The notes beneath the pieces were generated by a model. It ran no database searches. It was given only the letters and a program-made list of their open reading frames with translations, and had not been told where the DNA came from. A stretch of DNA of 64,000 nucleotides from Verticillium longisporum (lineage: Eukaryota > Ascomycota > Sordariomycetes > Glomerellales > Plectosphaerellaceae), in contig JAETXT010000013.1 in assembly GCA_019188255.1 (NCBI GenBank), forward strand, positions 310,001-374,000, in the 5' to 3' direction. The position numbers and the translations under genes are program-made. Shown here one piece after another: positions 21,535-33,436 of this stretch (the stretch's first letter is position 1; each line of letters begins with the position of its first letter).

Positions 21535-23957
21535 ATGCCTCAAGCAAAGGATCATGGCCTTTCTATTGACATAGAGGCCGGTCCATCTCATGCCGCTTCT
21601 TCTTCCACTGCAACATCATGCCCTACTACACCCAGGTCACCCCCGCCTGTGGCCTGTCATTGGGACAAGAATTCCTCCAAGAGCCATACCAGAAGTTCAT
21701 CTTCTACGTCTATGGCCGTGTCCCCTACGGCGAAGAGGAAGTTCCACCATCCATTCAGGAACCTTTCCAGACAGTCGTCATCAGCTAGGACTTCAGCGGA
21801 GGCTCCTCCTCTTCCGGCTGTAGACCAGGTGCTTGGCGGCTCAGCTGATGTATCTGGAGGAGATCAAGGAGGGCCGGGTAACACCCAGCCTGAGTCCCCC
21901 CCGGCGCCATTGACTGTAAGTCACTTCTCCATTTGACTTTGTTCATCCGCGTGTCACCGAAGACCCTTTCTTATCATCCAACTCATTACTTCGCGTACTT
22001 GACATTGAGAGAGCTTAATCTTGTTCACTCTAACAAACGACAGCGCCCACCCCCTCCCCCACCAATCTTTGGGTCATTCTCCAGCAGCACATGCTCCTTT
22101 CAATCTAGCATCTCACAAGAGGATGCCAAGCCACCATATCACCCAGACACAGAGCTCAAGAAGGTCTCGCGCTCTCTCCTGCGCCTCCAGAAATACAGTC
22201 TCATCCTAGGCTTTGTCTCCATCAATGCCGGCTTTATCTGGGCGCTCTGGAATTATCACCACTACTGGTACATCTTCCTGCCTTTCTTGGCCGCCAACAC
22301 ATTCTGTCAAGTCATCTTCGCCATCTCCAACACCATTGCAGCAACCTTTACCACCTTGAGACGGAAGCTAGGATTCAAAAAGGATGTCGTCCCCGAGAAT
22401 CCCGAAAAGTTTGTCATGGTCCTGCCCTGCTATAACGAAGACCGTCAAGAGGTGGAAACAAGTCTGAACTCCCTCATCAACCAACAGAACATCGACGAGC
22501 ACCCACGTCTCATCATGGTCATTGTTGACGGCAACGCCAAAGCCCCAGGCGAAGAGGTCTCCACGCAAGACTTCCTGCTGAACGACATGTTTGCCGGCGG
22601 CGAGCGCATTGAGTTCCAGAATGGCTACAGTGCCCGTGATGGCTTCTTCATGCCTGTCACCATCCAGCAGGGAAAGTACCGCGGCGTCCCTTATATCATC
22701 ATCGGCAAGAAGCACAACCAGGGGAAGCGCGACAGCTTGTGCTTCGTCCGTTCATTCCTGTGGCACTACAAGAACCGCTCGGCCGATATCTCAACCATGT
22801 TCAACCCAGACCTGTTTGACTACATGGGTTCGATCCTGACTGACAATGGCTTGGATACCATCGACTATCTCTGTGGCATGGACGGCGACACTGTGTTTGA
22901 TGACGACTGTGTGTACGAACTCATCAAAGCCTTGCGTCGCGGCGGTCCTGATGTTGTCGGCGTCTGCGGTGCCGTCCTCGTTAAATTCGACGAGAAGCCG
23001 TGGGGTTGGTGGTCAGTACCCTCGTCTTAGCCGCCTTCTTCGCGTGGTTCACAGCGACTAACCTGCGGAATAGGAACCTGTTACAAAACACAGAGTACAA
23101 CTTGACGCAAGGATTGAGACGAGAATTTCAGTCTCGCGTGTCCGGAAAGGTCAATTGCCTACCAGGCTGCTGTCAGCTCATCCGGGTTCAAGACGCCACA
23201 TTCGGAGATGCAGTCCTGTGGGAGCGTTTCGGCCTCGTTCCCAAGCCCAGTGACACCATGACCCAGCAGATCATGGGTGTGTACTCTGAAGACTCGATCC
23301 ACGCCTCCATTATCTTCTCCCGCCATCCCAAGTCGCAGACTCGCCAGGCTCTGCGTGCTCGTGCTTACACGACTGCCCCTCAATCCTGTCCGTGTACCTC
23401 TCGCAGCGCAAGAGGTGGGCACTCGGCAGCAAATCGAATGAGTTCGTCATGGTCTTCCGTCCAGGCATCATCTGGGTTGAAAGGCTGTGCTCGTTCATCA
23501 CGGTGACAACCTGGTGGCTGGGCCCATTCGTCGTTGCGGCCATGTTTGGCTTTGCGATCGCGCTGGTGCGACAGGGAAAGAAGATTTTCGAGAACCACAT
23601 CATGATCGGGTTGATGTCTGTGCTCGCTTTCCGCTATGTAAGTTGTCTCAGCTCGTCATGACGTCTGACACGGTAACTAATGAATGGCAGCTGTACTCTT
23701 TGCTCATCGTCACGTGGTTCCCGCACAACAGGATAGCACGCATCAGGTTTCTGGTCGGCTTCTTCATTTATCTGACCTGTTCGCCATTCATGAACGTCGT
23801 TGTTACCATCTATGCTTTGCTCCACTGCGACGAGTTCAGCTGGGGCAAGACGCGGGCGTCAGTGGGCGACGAAAACGGTGCAGGTGGGCATGGTGCACTG
23901 CCTGACCCTGAACAGGCTGCCAAGGAAAAGTTCAAGGAGAAGATGCCGCCTGTTTAA
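21535..23957 (+). CDS. Chitin-synthase-like family 2 glycosyltransferase, with one apparent single-base frameshift
   Basis: Exons 21535-21915, 22044-23011, 23074-23637 and 23691-23957 encode about 726 residues of a membrane-bound processive GT2. The first ~170 residues are Ser/Pro-rich; two transmembrane helices follow (about 178-230). The catalytic domain (from KFVMVLPCYNEDR) carries DGD in CGMDGDTVFDDD (about 407-409), YSEDS (about 520-524) and QRKRW (about 561-565), then about four more helices and FSWGKTR. These are the DxD, ED and QxxRW motifs of chitin and hyaluronan synthases, which add sugars from UDP-GlcNAc or related donors at the plasma membrane. It resembles fungal class VI/VII chitin-synthase-like proteins. 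After 23388 one base is missing: the frame runs into Pro-Cys-rich nonsense just before QRKRW, and one extra base restores it and makes total exon length divisible by three. I read this as consensus error. Confidence 0.9.
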
Positions 23958-24929
23958 GAGGGGAGAAATAAAAGGGGATATAGTATTTCTCGATATGGGT
24001 TCTAGCATTTTAGACAGCGATGAGTTCTGTACGTCACTTGGCTGCAGTTCGATGGTCAGCCGGCTCGTGAAGCTATGATGGTGGTTTTAGTTGGTAAATT
24101 TGAGGCTCGCGCAAGCAATATCATGTGCGAATATGCAAAGGTCCATCTTTCTTCGAGTCCAAACACGCCCATCTGATAACCACTCGAGCCGTTGACCTCG
24201 TCCTAGAGCAGCAGCTGCTTTGGCCATGTATTAGCCTCCGGGCAGTCGTCCGCAACTTGCGCCGGGCTCCGTGATGATATATGGGTCTTCCGGGGAGTTA
24301 TGTGTGACCCCTGTCAGATCCTTGGATACTTTTGAGCCCGCGATGGTGGTGGGCTCTCCTTGACGACATGAGCGCGGCAGTCAAAGCACCAAGCAGCACT
24401 GTCTGATTCACGCGCAATGGGGATTCATCAGAAGAAATATCTATCTGCTGTATGTCTTGACAAACCTCTGCTCTCGCTGCTGGTCCTGGAGGTCAATCGA
24501 TACCAGGTCGTGCTGGCGGATGAGGACAGGGGGCATCTTTAGCGCTGTCAGTTGTGGTTTCAGCATCGCCAAGCGCCCCCTTTCCTCTCATTCTTTCCTC
24601 TTAATGAGGGGTCCAGAGATTCAAGGCAAGGGTATGTCTTGCCATCAGGTGGAAAATTGACGAACTGCCGCCAAATCCTCCAACTCTCCTCTGCCTAAAG
24701 GAGAACAGCGCGGCTCCTGGTTTCGAAAGCAGAGATTGGGCAGCAGGGATTCTCTCCTGAGAGATATCTACGGCTGTGCACCCTAGATATCATGTCCACA
24801 GTGGCATCGCTTTCGCTCGTTTTGTCAAGCTGTCGCTCTTGCTTTTATGGTCTAGGAGAAGCACCATCCAACTTGCATTATCATTCCTTTCGCAGTGTGT
24901 CTTAGCCGGCGTTCGACTCACCCGCCACC
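23958..24929. other. Intergenic region
   Basis: This lies between two plus-strand genes and carries the GT2 3' UTR and the DUF1996 promoter. Nothing else was recognised. Confidence 0.5.
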
Positions 24930-26529
24930 ATGTTTTCAATCCCCTTAAGAATCTCGTTCCTCCTTGTTTTCGTACTCCAGTGTCTCCAGGCGCTAGTCTC
25001 TGCCGAGTTCCGCGTCACCTGTGCTCCATTCAAGCGGGAGCGCATCGACCCGCTCGCGACGCCCGGCAAGGAGAATGGCCACATGCACACCTTCTTCGGC
25101 AGCCGGGGGATCGGTCCGGACGCCGTAACGGCCGACGAGCTCCGCGCGAGCTGCGGCAGCTGCAACGTCCAGGCCGACCGCAGCTCGTACTGGATCCCGA
25201 CCCTCTATTACGGTGAGGATTCAACGCTTTACTTGGCAGAACGTCTGGCTGATATAACGGTATCAAAGTGAGCAAGAACGCCACGGTTCCTGTCAAGGTG
25301 GCCATTTTTCACGTATACTACCACGGCCAGAATGCCGACCGCCAGCCCTTTCCCGCCGACTTCTCCATCATATCGGGCAATCCCAACCGGACTGAAGACG
25401 AAGCCCGCGCGCAAGGCGGCATCGGCATGGAATGGGTACGTTCAAGCCCCCTCCACTCTTTTTTACTGTGCAAACCACAACGGCACGGGACACAGAACTG
25501 AACGAGAGTAATTGACGACGGTGGCAGAGATTCGACGACTCATCCGAGGAAAAGGAAGCCTGGCAGCTCCCGAAACAAAAGGGCAGCGGCTGGCTGCGCG
25601 GCAACATTGGGTTTCCCACGTCCGTCGTCAGAGACGAGTCGCTCGGCCGGTACCGAGAGTGCGCATCCAAAACCGAGACGGGCTGCTTCAACGTGCTCCG
25701 CATGTTCTTCGCCATCTGGTACGACCTGCGCGACGACTGGTTTGACTTTGAGGACGGCGCGTACCTGACTCTTTCGTCCGGAGGGGGTGAGTAGCACACC
25801 AGCCAGCAGGCCGCGTAGTTGAGAGAAACTCATCTGACGAGAACAGGCCACACGTATCATGGCGACTTCATCAACGGCTGGGAGCCCAGCATGGCCGAGC
25901 AGATTGTCCGCGACACCAAGAACTACGTCCAAGCCGGCGAGACCATCGGCGGCGAGGCGGGCGTCGCCCAGAGCCCAGCGTGCCAGAAGCTCGACGAAGA
26001 AGGCCCCTCGCTCCGCGACCTCGACTGGGACGCCATGGTCGGGGCAAAAGCCGGCCACGGCACCGTCGAGCTGGGCGTCTACGGCCACGACCTGACCATC
26101 ACAGACGGCCAGAGCATGAACGCCACGTTCAGCGGCAGATGGGGAGAGGAGGCCGCGGCGGCGGGCGCGGCGGGAGACAGGCCTGCGGGGAACGCCGACG
26201 CTGCTGCGCCCGCGGCAACGTCGGGAGTCTCTGTCGTGCGCAGGCCTGTGGCGAGTTCCGTGGCTGCTGCGGATGCGTCGGCCTCCAGCGTGGGACGTGC
26301 CGAGTTTGCCGGCGTCACGGCCGAAGCGTCCTCGGCTGCCGCTGCCGAGACGACGGGCGCCAGCAGCGCCAGTGACGCGCTGCCGACTGCGTCTGCTGAT
26401 GCCCTGAGCAGCGTCGCATTTTTGCCTGGGGAGAGCACGACGGTCATCTCCTGGGTTGAGACGCGGAGGCCCGTCTCTTCAGCCTGTGCGAAGAAGAACA
26501 AGAAGAGAGCCGTCAAGCTGGAGCTTTGA
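24930..26529 (+). CDS. Secreted DUF1996-domain protein
   Basis: Exons 24930-25212, 25269-25435, 25528-25786 and 25847-26529 encode 463 residues; introns are 56, 92 and 60 nt. Residues 1-25 form a signal peptide (FSIPLRISFLLVFVLQCLQALVSA) followed directly by EFRVTCAPFKRERIDPL, the usual DUF1996 start. Conserved family segments follow in order: GHMHTFFGS, SSYWIPTLYY, VYYHG, GFPTS and HGDFINGW. The last ~140 residues are Ala/Ser-rich and end in a basic tail (KKNKKRAVKLEL), so no GPI signal is evident. DUF1996 proteins are extracellular and frequent in fungi; the biochemical activity is not established, although the conserved His and Asp residues suggest metal or carbohydrate binding (inference). 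The gene looks intact. Confidence 0.92.
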
Positions 26530-27235
26530 GTGTGACCGTCATGGACGAAGTTTCAGACCCAAGAGCTTCAGTCAGATACATACCAGGCTGTTGTCCACCT
26601 AGTTTTTGGTTGTTGGTACACCTTGGCTGCGTCAGCAGGCAACTTGCCGGCATGTTGTGTATGTTTTGGCTCTGGTTAGCGGGCATATCATTCTGTTGTA
26701 CATATATCTCCAACCAATGAGCCGTCTGCCGAAGCAGAACAGAGCTTTATCTTCAAGCATGATTTTGACAGAGACTACCATAACTTGATTTCGAGCCTGA
26801 TGTTTTCAAGTCCAGGAATGGAACGACACTTTGACCCGACTTGGCTTGCCAAGGCGGAAGATTGAACTTACGCAAAAAATGGTTGCTGCAGCCCGGCTCG
26901 TGGTTTGGCACGTCGAATGTACTTGGACCTTGGGCCAAGTTTCACCGTTGAGACATCTCTTACGTCGCGCCAAGACATCAGATAAGCCACGTCGGTGTAG
27001 GCTTTGTGCAGTGGTCATGGTCAATTACGTTGACCTGATTCATCTGCAAAGGTGAACCCAGACCGACACATCCGAGAGCTCCGGACAGACCTTTGCAGCA
27101 CCACTGATCAAGTTGTTCCGAAAGGCAACCGTGCCAATTTGGTCACAGCCTAGATCTCGTCACGGTAGACACCACCTCTTGAGATTTGGTTTAATTGTTG
27201 GTGTATATGGGCGAAGAGGGAATGGCAAATCAGCA
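26530..27235. other. Intergenic region between convergent genes
   Basis: This holds the 3' UTRs of the DUF1996 gene and of GPI18. No additional feature was recognised. Confidence 0.5.
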
Positions 27236-28633
27236 TCAGGCTGGCGGTAGGAACGCTGAGAACAGTGCTCCCTGGATCATAGCATACAGCACGGCATAGA
27301 CGACGACCCTGCCGCCCCAAACCTTGGCTCCCTGCTTGTCCCCTGCTAAGCACCCCGCAACCCAGATGTACCACACAGGATATCCAGATGCCAGCCTTGT
27401 GATGACCTGCACATGATAATTGGACAGGGCTACGACAGCCAGCAGGACCTGCGAGGCAGCCATGGAGCGTATGAGCAGCCCAGTGCGCAGGTCCAGCTGA
27501 CGTGCCGAGCCTCCCACACCGCCTGGCGAGCGCAGTACGTCAACACCTGACTTCATCATGATGGACAGCATGGGGATGGCAAGCAGGAAGAGAGGCAGGT
27601 TCGAGAGGGTCCAGTACCGAAGAAACCCGACACCCCTGTCAAGGTCAGCTTACATGGTACCTTATCAGACGGCAAGCAGTGGGGAGAAACATTACCAGTA
27701 GTGTGCTTGGACAAAGTTGTAAATACTTGGCAGGGCGTTGGCACACCAGGGACGTGGTTCGGATGCGCCGGGGCAGTAGCGTGCATAGGCGATGGTCTGC
27801 GGGACAATGGAGCCCGCGGCCACGAGAATGCCACCCAACAAGGGCCCGAAAAGGGAGAGTACATCGGGAATCTGACTGTTCGCGTCGAAGAAGGGTTGGA
27901 GGACGACGAGGGCACATTCAGCTGCGAAGGGCAGTCCGTTGAGGATGCCGTTGGAGCGGAACGTTGTCGAGATTCCAAATACGGCGCCGGCTAACAGCTG
28001 GAGACCGGTCCTGGAGAGATGGCTCATCGACGTTTGAGAAGCCTTGGCGAGCAAGAGATAGCCAACGAAAGACAGCAATGCAAAAGAGCTCTCGGCATAG
28101 GGCGCAGACAAGAATAGGCCCGCTGGTGACAGGATATGCATGAGGGCGCTGATCAGCGGCAGGTGCCGCTGGGGGCCCCAGACGGTTTGGACCAGCTCAT
28201 ACAGCGTGAAGACGGCTGCGAAATGAGCCGCATGCGACACAAAAATGGCTATGGCGGCTTCAAAAGACCCTGAATCCGTGGCAGGCACAAGGCCGAGAAA
28301 CTTGGCCGGGTGAGCGAGGGCGGCAACAACGGCGGGGAGACCAGGTCCAAAGGCCCACTCCTGTTCGAAACGGTAGCCATGCTGGGCCGAGCTCGTGAAA
28401 TAAATGGCATCCCAGCGGGTGAGCCGAGTGACGAGAGAAAAGGCGGTGGACGACTCGACGCGGTTGAGGGCGAGGGTGGTCGAGGTATCATACGAAGGAC
28501 CAGTCAAACCGCTGGCCAGCGCGACGGCGAGGAGAAGGCCCTTCCAGGCCAGGAATGCTGTGAAGAGGGTTTGTCGCGGGTTTTTGGTGTATTGGGTGAG
28601 ACCCCCGGCAGTGGTTGAGGCTGTGGACGCCAT
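27236..28633 (-). CDS. GPI18: GPI mannosyltransferase 2 (PIG-V/Gpi18)
   Basis: Two minus-strand exons, 27696-28633 and 27236-27635, are joined across a 60-nt intron in a Trp codon (AHYWGVGFLRYW), giving 445 residues. The ATG at 28633 (MASTASTTAGG) is used because the upstream in-frame extension from 28711 is Pro/Arg-rich leader. Typical PIG-V features are visible: the lumenal loop RLTRWDAIYFTSSAQHGYRFE with the conserved W-D-A/G pair, the EW-F-PG-P segment, FSTTFRSNG-type loop (GISTTFRSNGIL) and many hydrophobic helices. The enzyme adds the second mannose to the GPI anchor precursor in the ER lumen and is essential in yeast. Length matches the family (about 430-500). It looks intact and is divergent from the long leader of the 33437 gene. 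Confidence 0.93.
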
Positions 28634-31600
28634 GATGATGTTCGGCCCCCCAAGGAGGAGAAATGAGGCGAGGCTCGCTCTGAGGAGTCGATGTCTTGGG
28701 GGGGGGCACACGATCTGTCCACCCGTGTCGATGACTGGACTGGCTAGACTGATAATGTCCAGACGCTTGGCTCAGCCAGAACGCAGTCGATGCATGAACA
28801 GTTCGGAAAAGAGCGGAAGGTCCCTGTTGAGGTCGCCGGCGGACGAGCCAGATTGATGGCTGATAAGAGTCGTGTGGTGTGTTTTGGCCGACGATGGAGT
28901 TTAGGTGGATGCCTCGAGCTCGGTCCAGGTCCAGGTCCAGCTCCTGCTCCAGCTCCTGCTCCCAGCCGCCAGCTTCCAACTCCACGGCGACTTCAACAGG
29001 AAGCACGGACCAAGGCTTTGGGAGGAAGGAACATTCCACGGATGGTTCCTGCTGGATGGTTAGGTAATCTCCAAGCTGACAAGGCAGCAAGGCAAGCAAG
29101 GGTCAACGCCGAGCCCCACGTCGGTCGCCAAAAACCCACCACTTTAAGGTACCTTACATCACAGTACAGAACCAAGCACCCAGTACATGTACCTCGCCGA
29201 ACTCATGCCAGGCCCCATCACCAGAGCTCGATCGGTCGGCGACATGGCAACCCCGTCTCCGAAAGTCTAGCACTCCACATGGAACAAGACGCCGAATCTG
29301 TCAGATGCACCAGAAACTGCCCTACATGGTACAAGCTCGTGGTCAGACGGCCTTGCAGACGACCGAGCCGCGCCATCAGCCCCAGTCATCTTCAATGGAT
29401 GGCACGTCAGAGAAAGCCCTATGCGCAAGGCCTCGATCAATGCAGCTCGCCATCTGCCAAGCAAATATACATCCCGAGGTACCCTCCAGCAGCAAGCAGT
29501 ACAGTAGCCGCCCGTGTTCGCATTCGCTGCTCACCAGATTCGCGACTCGACCTGCCGGCAGATCCGCTGCAGGTGTGGGTGGGCGGGTTGGGCGGCAGCA
29601 GATTGAAAGCCCTACTTCATTACCCTTTGCTCCCTTACCAAAGAGCAAGGACTCGAATAGGAAGATAAAAAAAAATAAAGGAATCAGAGACGAGGACCAC
29701 AATTTCGAGCATGAATGGACTTTCTCAACGGAACGTGGGAGCTTTATCGAGTGGCCAAGCGGCGCGGAGAGCTTCACAACAAGTAACTCGGCACCGAGCT
29801 CGCGACCGGCCAGCCCATCGGTGAAGGGTCCTTGCACCGAATATACCCCCCCTGGCACAAGGGGACGGATGGACCGGAGGCTTTGAAAAGTCCGTGAACA
29901 CCGAAAACGGCCCACGCGACCGCCCTTTTGGAAGGGAAACACATCGGCCTGACAGGATGCCCGACCCCGTCTTGATTGCCTTGACACGGATCCACAAGTT
30001 TTTTTTCACTCGAAAGGCCAAACACGGGGGGGAGGGGTGTTTTTGAGTCAGCTGGTATGAGGGGGGCTTGAGAGAAGAAGGCCCGGGGTTCACGTTGGTG
30101 AGCACAGGGTGAGCTGGGCCGTAGGTTTGCCGTGGGGCTCTTCATTGTAAGTCCCTACTTAGGGGTCAATGCCGCCGCGTTGCCCCGTGGCATGGCCATC
30201 TGCGTTTCCGAAGATGCCGGCGGTTTGGATGCTACTAAGGTCCCCCCCCTCAAGTGCCGGCCGGTGTGGGATGGGTTGAAGCTGGGCAGAATTACCTTGC
30301 ACTGCATCTTCACGTTTTTGTTTGACTCTCGACGCGGTAGGGAAAACATTGGTCAAGAATCTGGGACTGGGTTGTCGCCAAGCCGAAATCAAGTGCGCGC
30401 GTCCCTTCTCAGCTCTCGCATCCGTGACATCCGAAAACGACCATATCTGTACAGCCGTCGACCTCGCTCCTCACCTCTCGACATCTGACGTCGTCAGGAG
30501 TTCTGCTTCACTTTGGGCAGCCAAATCGACGACAAACATTGAGCTCTGATTGCCTAGCCTCAGCCTCGACACTTCCACTGCCAATTGCAATTGTCAACTC
30601 TACCGCACAGTACGTCTTGTTCTTATTATTCGCCTCGTGCGAGGACCTTGGGAAGCCGTCTTCTGCCAACCAGCTCGTTAGTGCTGTTCGCTATCTAACC
30701 ACCCTCTTTCCGGCAGTAGACCAGGCTTGCCCAACGTCATCCTCCCCTCCCTGACAAAGGAAAAGCACAGCTCAGAACAGCCGCAGAAGCCCAAAACAAG
30801 CCAGAGCCCGTAGAGGCGCGACAGAGCCGGTCAGGCTCTTCAGGCTCCCTCACATTGACAAGCATCAGACCACCTTGCGCCCTGCTGTGCTACTCGCGTG
30901 GTCGCTGCTGGCACACTGCATATTGCATGCGCTCCCCCCTCCCCCTCCCCCTCCTCCGCGTATCTCGCATCGGACCTCGCACATCGTTCGCTGCTTCGCC
31001 TCCACATTCTGTAACGCCCCGACATCAGTCAAAGGTGACACAAACCCGAGCTTTACGACTCGACAAGGCTTGCCGTCTTTTTTTGCCTCGTTGCACCATC
31101 GTCTGCCATCACAGCGCCTACCAGTAGAGACCAGACGGCCGGTCCGCAAACGCGTGCCAAGCGAGGGCTTTCGTCTGCGCGCGGGAGACACACTAGCCCC
31201 CGATCACAAAAGTCGATCAAGTGGGGGTTATTTTTTTTTCCATACCTTACCTTACCTTAGCTGTCAGACAGGTGGCGTGCGTTCCCCTGCTGTCATCATC
31301 AGAACCAAAGAGGGACGACGGCGCCAAGGCACGATTGTTGGGACCAAACGATCTGTGTCTGAGTGAGAGCAGGTCCAAAAGCAAAGACGGTGCATCGAAG
31401 GAAGCTGACCGCCTCTTCTGCACTTCGCTTGCGAGCACACGACGCGCCCGCCGCGTGCTGTTGCTGTCCATCACGCTTTCTGTCTCTCTCTCTCTCTCTC
31501 TCAAGATCAATCTGGACCGATCCAGTCAGTGCGCGTCAAGGTCCCAAACGCAGCATTCGTTGCCTTGATCGAGCTGTCGACGCTTTGCCTACCTGCGGTC

Positions 31601-33436
31601 CTTGCTTGTGGCCGCCGAGTTTGGGATCGACAGCGCCCTCTCCATCGAGAGACGAGAATACCATCTCGCCGTCAGCTCCATTCCTCCACTTGGCAGGCAG
31701 ACCCACTGCATGAACGAACGCCAGACGGGGAACGCGAACGAAGAAAAAGACGAACGACCCGCAATTCCCCGCTGTAAGGGTCGAGGATCGCAAACTTGCA
31801 ATCCACCGTCCAGACGGATCCTCGGGCGAACCGAAGCCGCCTGCCATTGTACCGCGTCTTCCGTGCACTGGCGCCGCTTCTCTTCACTTTCACCGTCCAG
31901 GCTTTTGATTGCACCTCGACTTCCAGAGCTCGACTTCCAAGTGCCCGACTTCCAGAGCTCGACTTCCAAGTGCCCGACTTCCAAGAGCTCGACTTCTGGA
32001 GCAGGCATCAACGACTCTGCTCTTACTCCTGACTTGACGATCCAGGGACAGCCGTGGCAGCTGCATTGCATCTAGAAAGAGCCCTCCTCAAAGGCGAGAA
32101 GGACAGCTGCCGGGTGCCGCACGCTAGTGGTCTTTTCCAGACTAGCGTCTCCACCTCAGCCTGCCTCTGGAGCCAGGGTCCCCCAGGTCGTCCCTTACTC
32201 GGGATAGTCCCAGCCCAGGTCCGATCCCATCGCATTCGGCACAAATCAGAGAAAAGGCACCGGTCCCACGGCAGGTACCTGAGGTACAGGCCATTACCTA
32301 CTGGCAGGCAACAGCCATCGTCCTGGTTCCTCCACAAGAAACCATCCGGGCCTTTCCTTGCCATTGCATACACATACTCGTTCGGTCCCGTTTGTCCTGA
32401 CGTCTGTCGTCTTTTCCACCTTTTCGCTCTTCGCCTGTTCTCTTCGCTCCGGCCGACGAGAGCACAAAGGCAGACGGACCAGAAGCCACAAGCTTTCATC
32501 TCAGGCGAACCAACCACAGATCACAGGGCAGACACGACCCAACCACGACGCCCCCCGTTTTCCATTTTCCACCCTGAAGGAAGCTGCGCCCCCGAAAGGA
32601 CGAATCATCAACTGGCCCGGCCACTGTTCACAGGCCCCTTTCACTTGCCCCTTCTGTCTCGGCACCACGCCATTGGTCTCCTTTCCCCTCTCCAAGCCCC
32701 CTAACCCTCAGGCCCCCCCCCCCTAAACACCCCTTAACCCCCCTGTGCCCCTAGCCCGAGTCGGAGCTCGCCAGCTTGGGTGCAGCCTCCCGTCAGCAGA
32801 TCATCCTTCTGTCATCCGCCCACGCGAAACGCCTGCACAAGGCTCGCAGCTCCTCACATCAGCGCACAATTCCGGCTCTTCAGCTGCGCTACGGGTCTTT
32901 CGCAACGGGGTCTCCGTTGCTCATCCGACTCGGTCATTTGCTGAGCCTCAGGACAAGCTGACCGGTCGCCCCAAGTACAACGATTCGGCTCGACCTTGTG
33001 CAACCATCCAACCTACCGACGTAAACCTTCGTCTCTCCTCTTGTCGACTGTCCCTTTTCACTTCTTTGTCATTCCGTCCATTCTTCACTTCTCACGATTT
33101 CCACGGTCCTGTTTTTTTTTCTTCGCTTTTTTAACCTTTTTCGCTTGCGACCCCTCCTTTCCCCTCGTTCCTCACGACGCACGACGGAAATCCGAGCTAT
33201 CCGATACTACACGGAAACGGTTATATCTGCTGCCACACCCACACTTACAGCAACTCACGCCCTTCCCCGACTGGCTCGACGATACCCAATTCCTCACACC
33301 ACTCCTTGTGGAAGAGGGCATATGCTCATCAATCGGACTTGACGAGTGCACTCTTTTACTCGTCCGCCACGTTCGCTGCGCAGTCCCACATCAGCGTGCT
33401 GGCGATTCCGAGGCACCGTCTAGGTAGTCGCCAGAC
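28634..33436. other. Long gene-free region, mostly CT-rich leader of the next gene
   Basis: No gene is supported in 4.8 kb. The plus strand from about 30400 is strongly pyrimidine-rich with CT runs (about 31483-31502), T runs and C runs (32711-32723), as in long 5' leaders of fungal regulatory genes. A GGTCCA/GCTCCT microsatellite lies at about 28920-28965 and a 29-bp tandem repeat at 31918. The many open frames (the longest about 292 codons at 28790-29668) are Pro/Arg/Ser-rich, overlap each other in several frames and show no domain. Confidence 0.5.
31918..31999. repeat. 29-bp tandem repeat, about 2.8 copies
   Basis: Two perfect copies of a 29-bp unit beginning GACTTCCAGAGCTCG occupy 31918-31946 and 31947-31975. 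A third, partial and diverged copy (GACTTCCAAGAGCTCG...) runs to about 31999. Each unit contains internal half-repeats GACTTCCA and a SacI-like GAGCTC palindrome. It lies in the leader of the 33437 gene. Confidence 0.85.

Noticed and set aside
28790..29668. 292-codon plus-strand open frame
   Set aside because: Pro/Arg/Ser-rich, overlapped by open frames in other frames and on the other strand, no domain, and sits in the divergent leader region.
31589..32071. 160-codon minus-strand frame with repeated ELWKSG-like residues
   Set aside because: The pattern is produced by the 29-bp tandem repeat read in frame, not by a protein family.
32696..32750. CCCTAA-like sequence resembling interstitial telomere repeats
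   Set aside because: Only single degenerate CCCTAA units among C runs, no tandem array.
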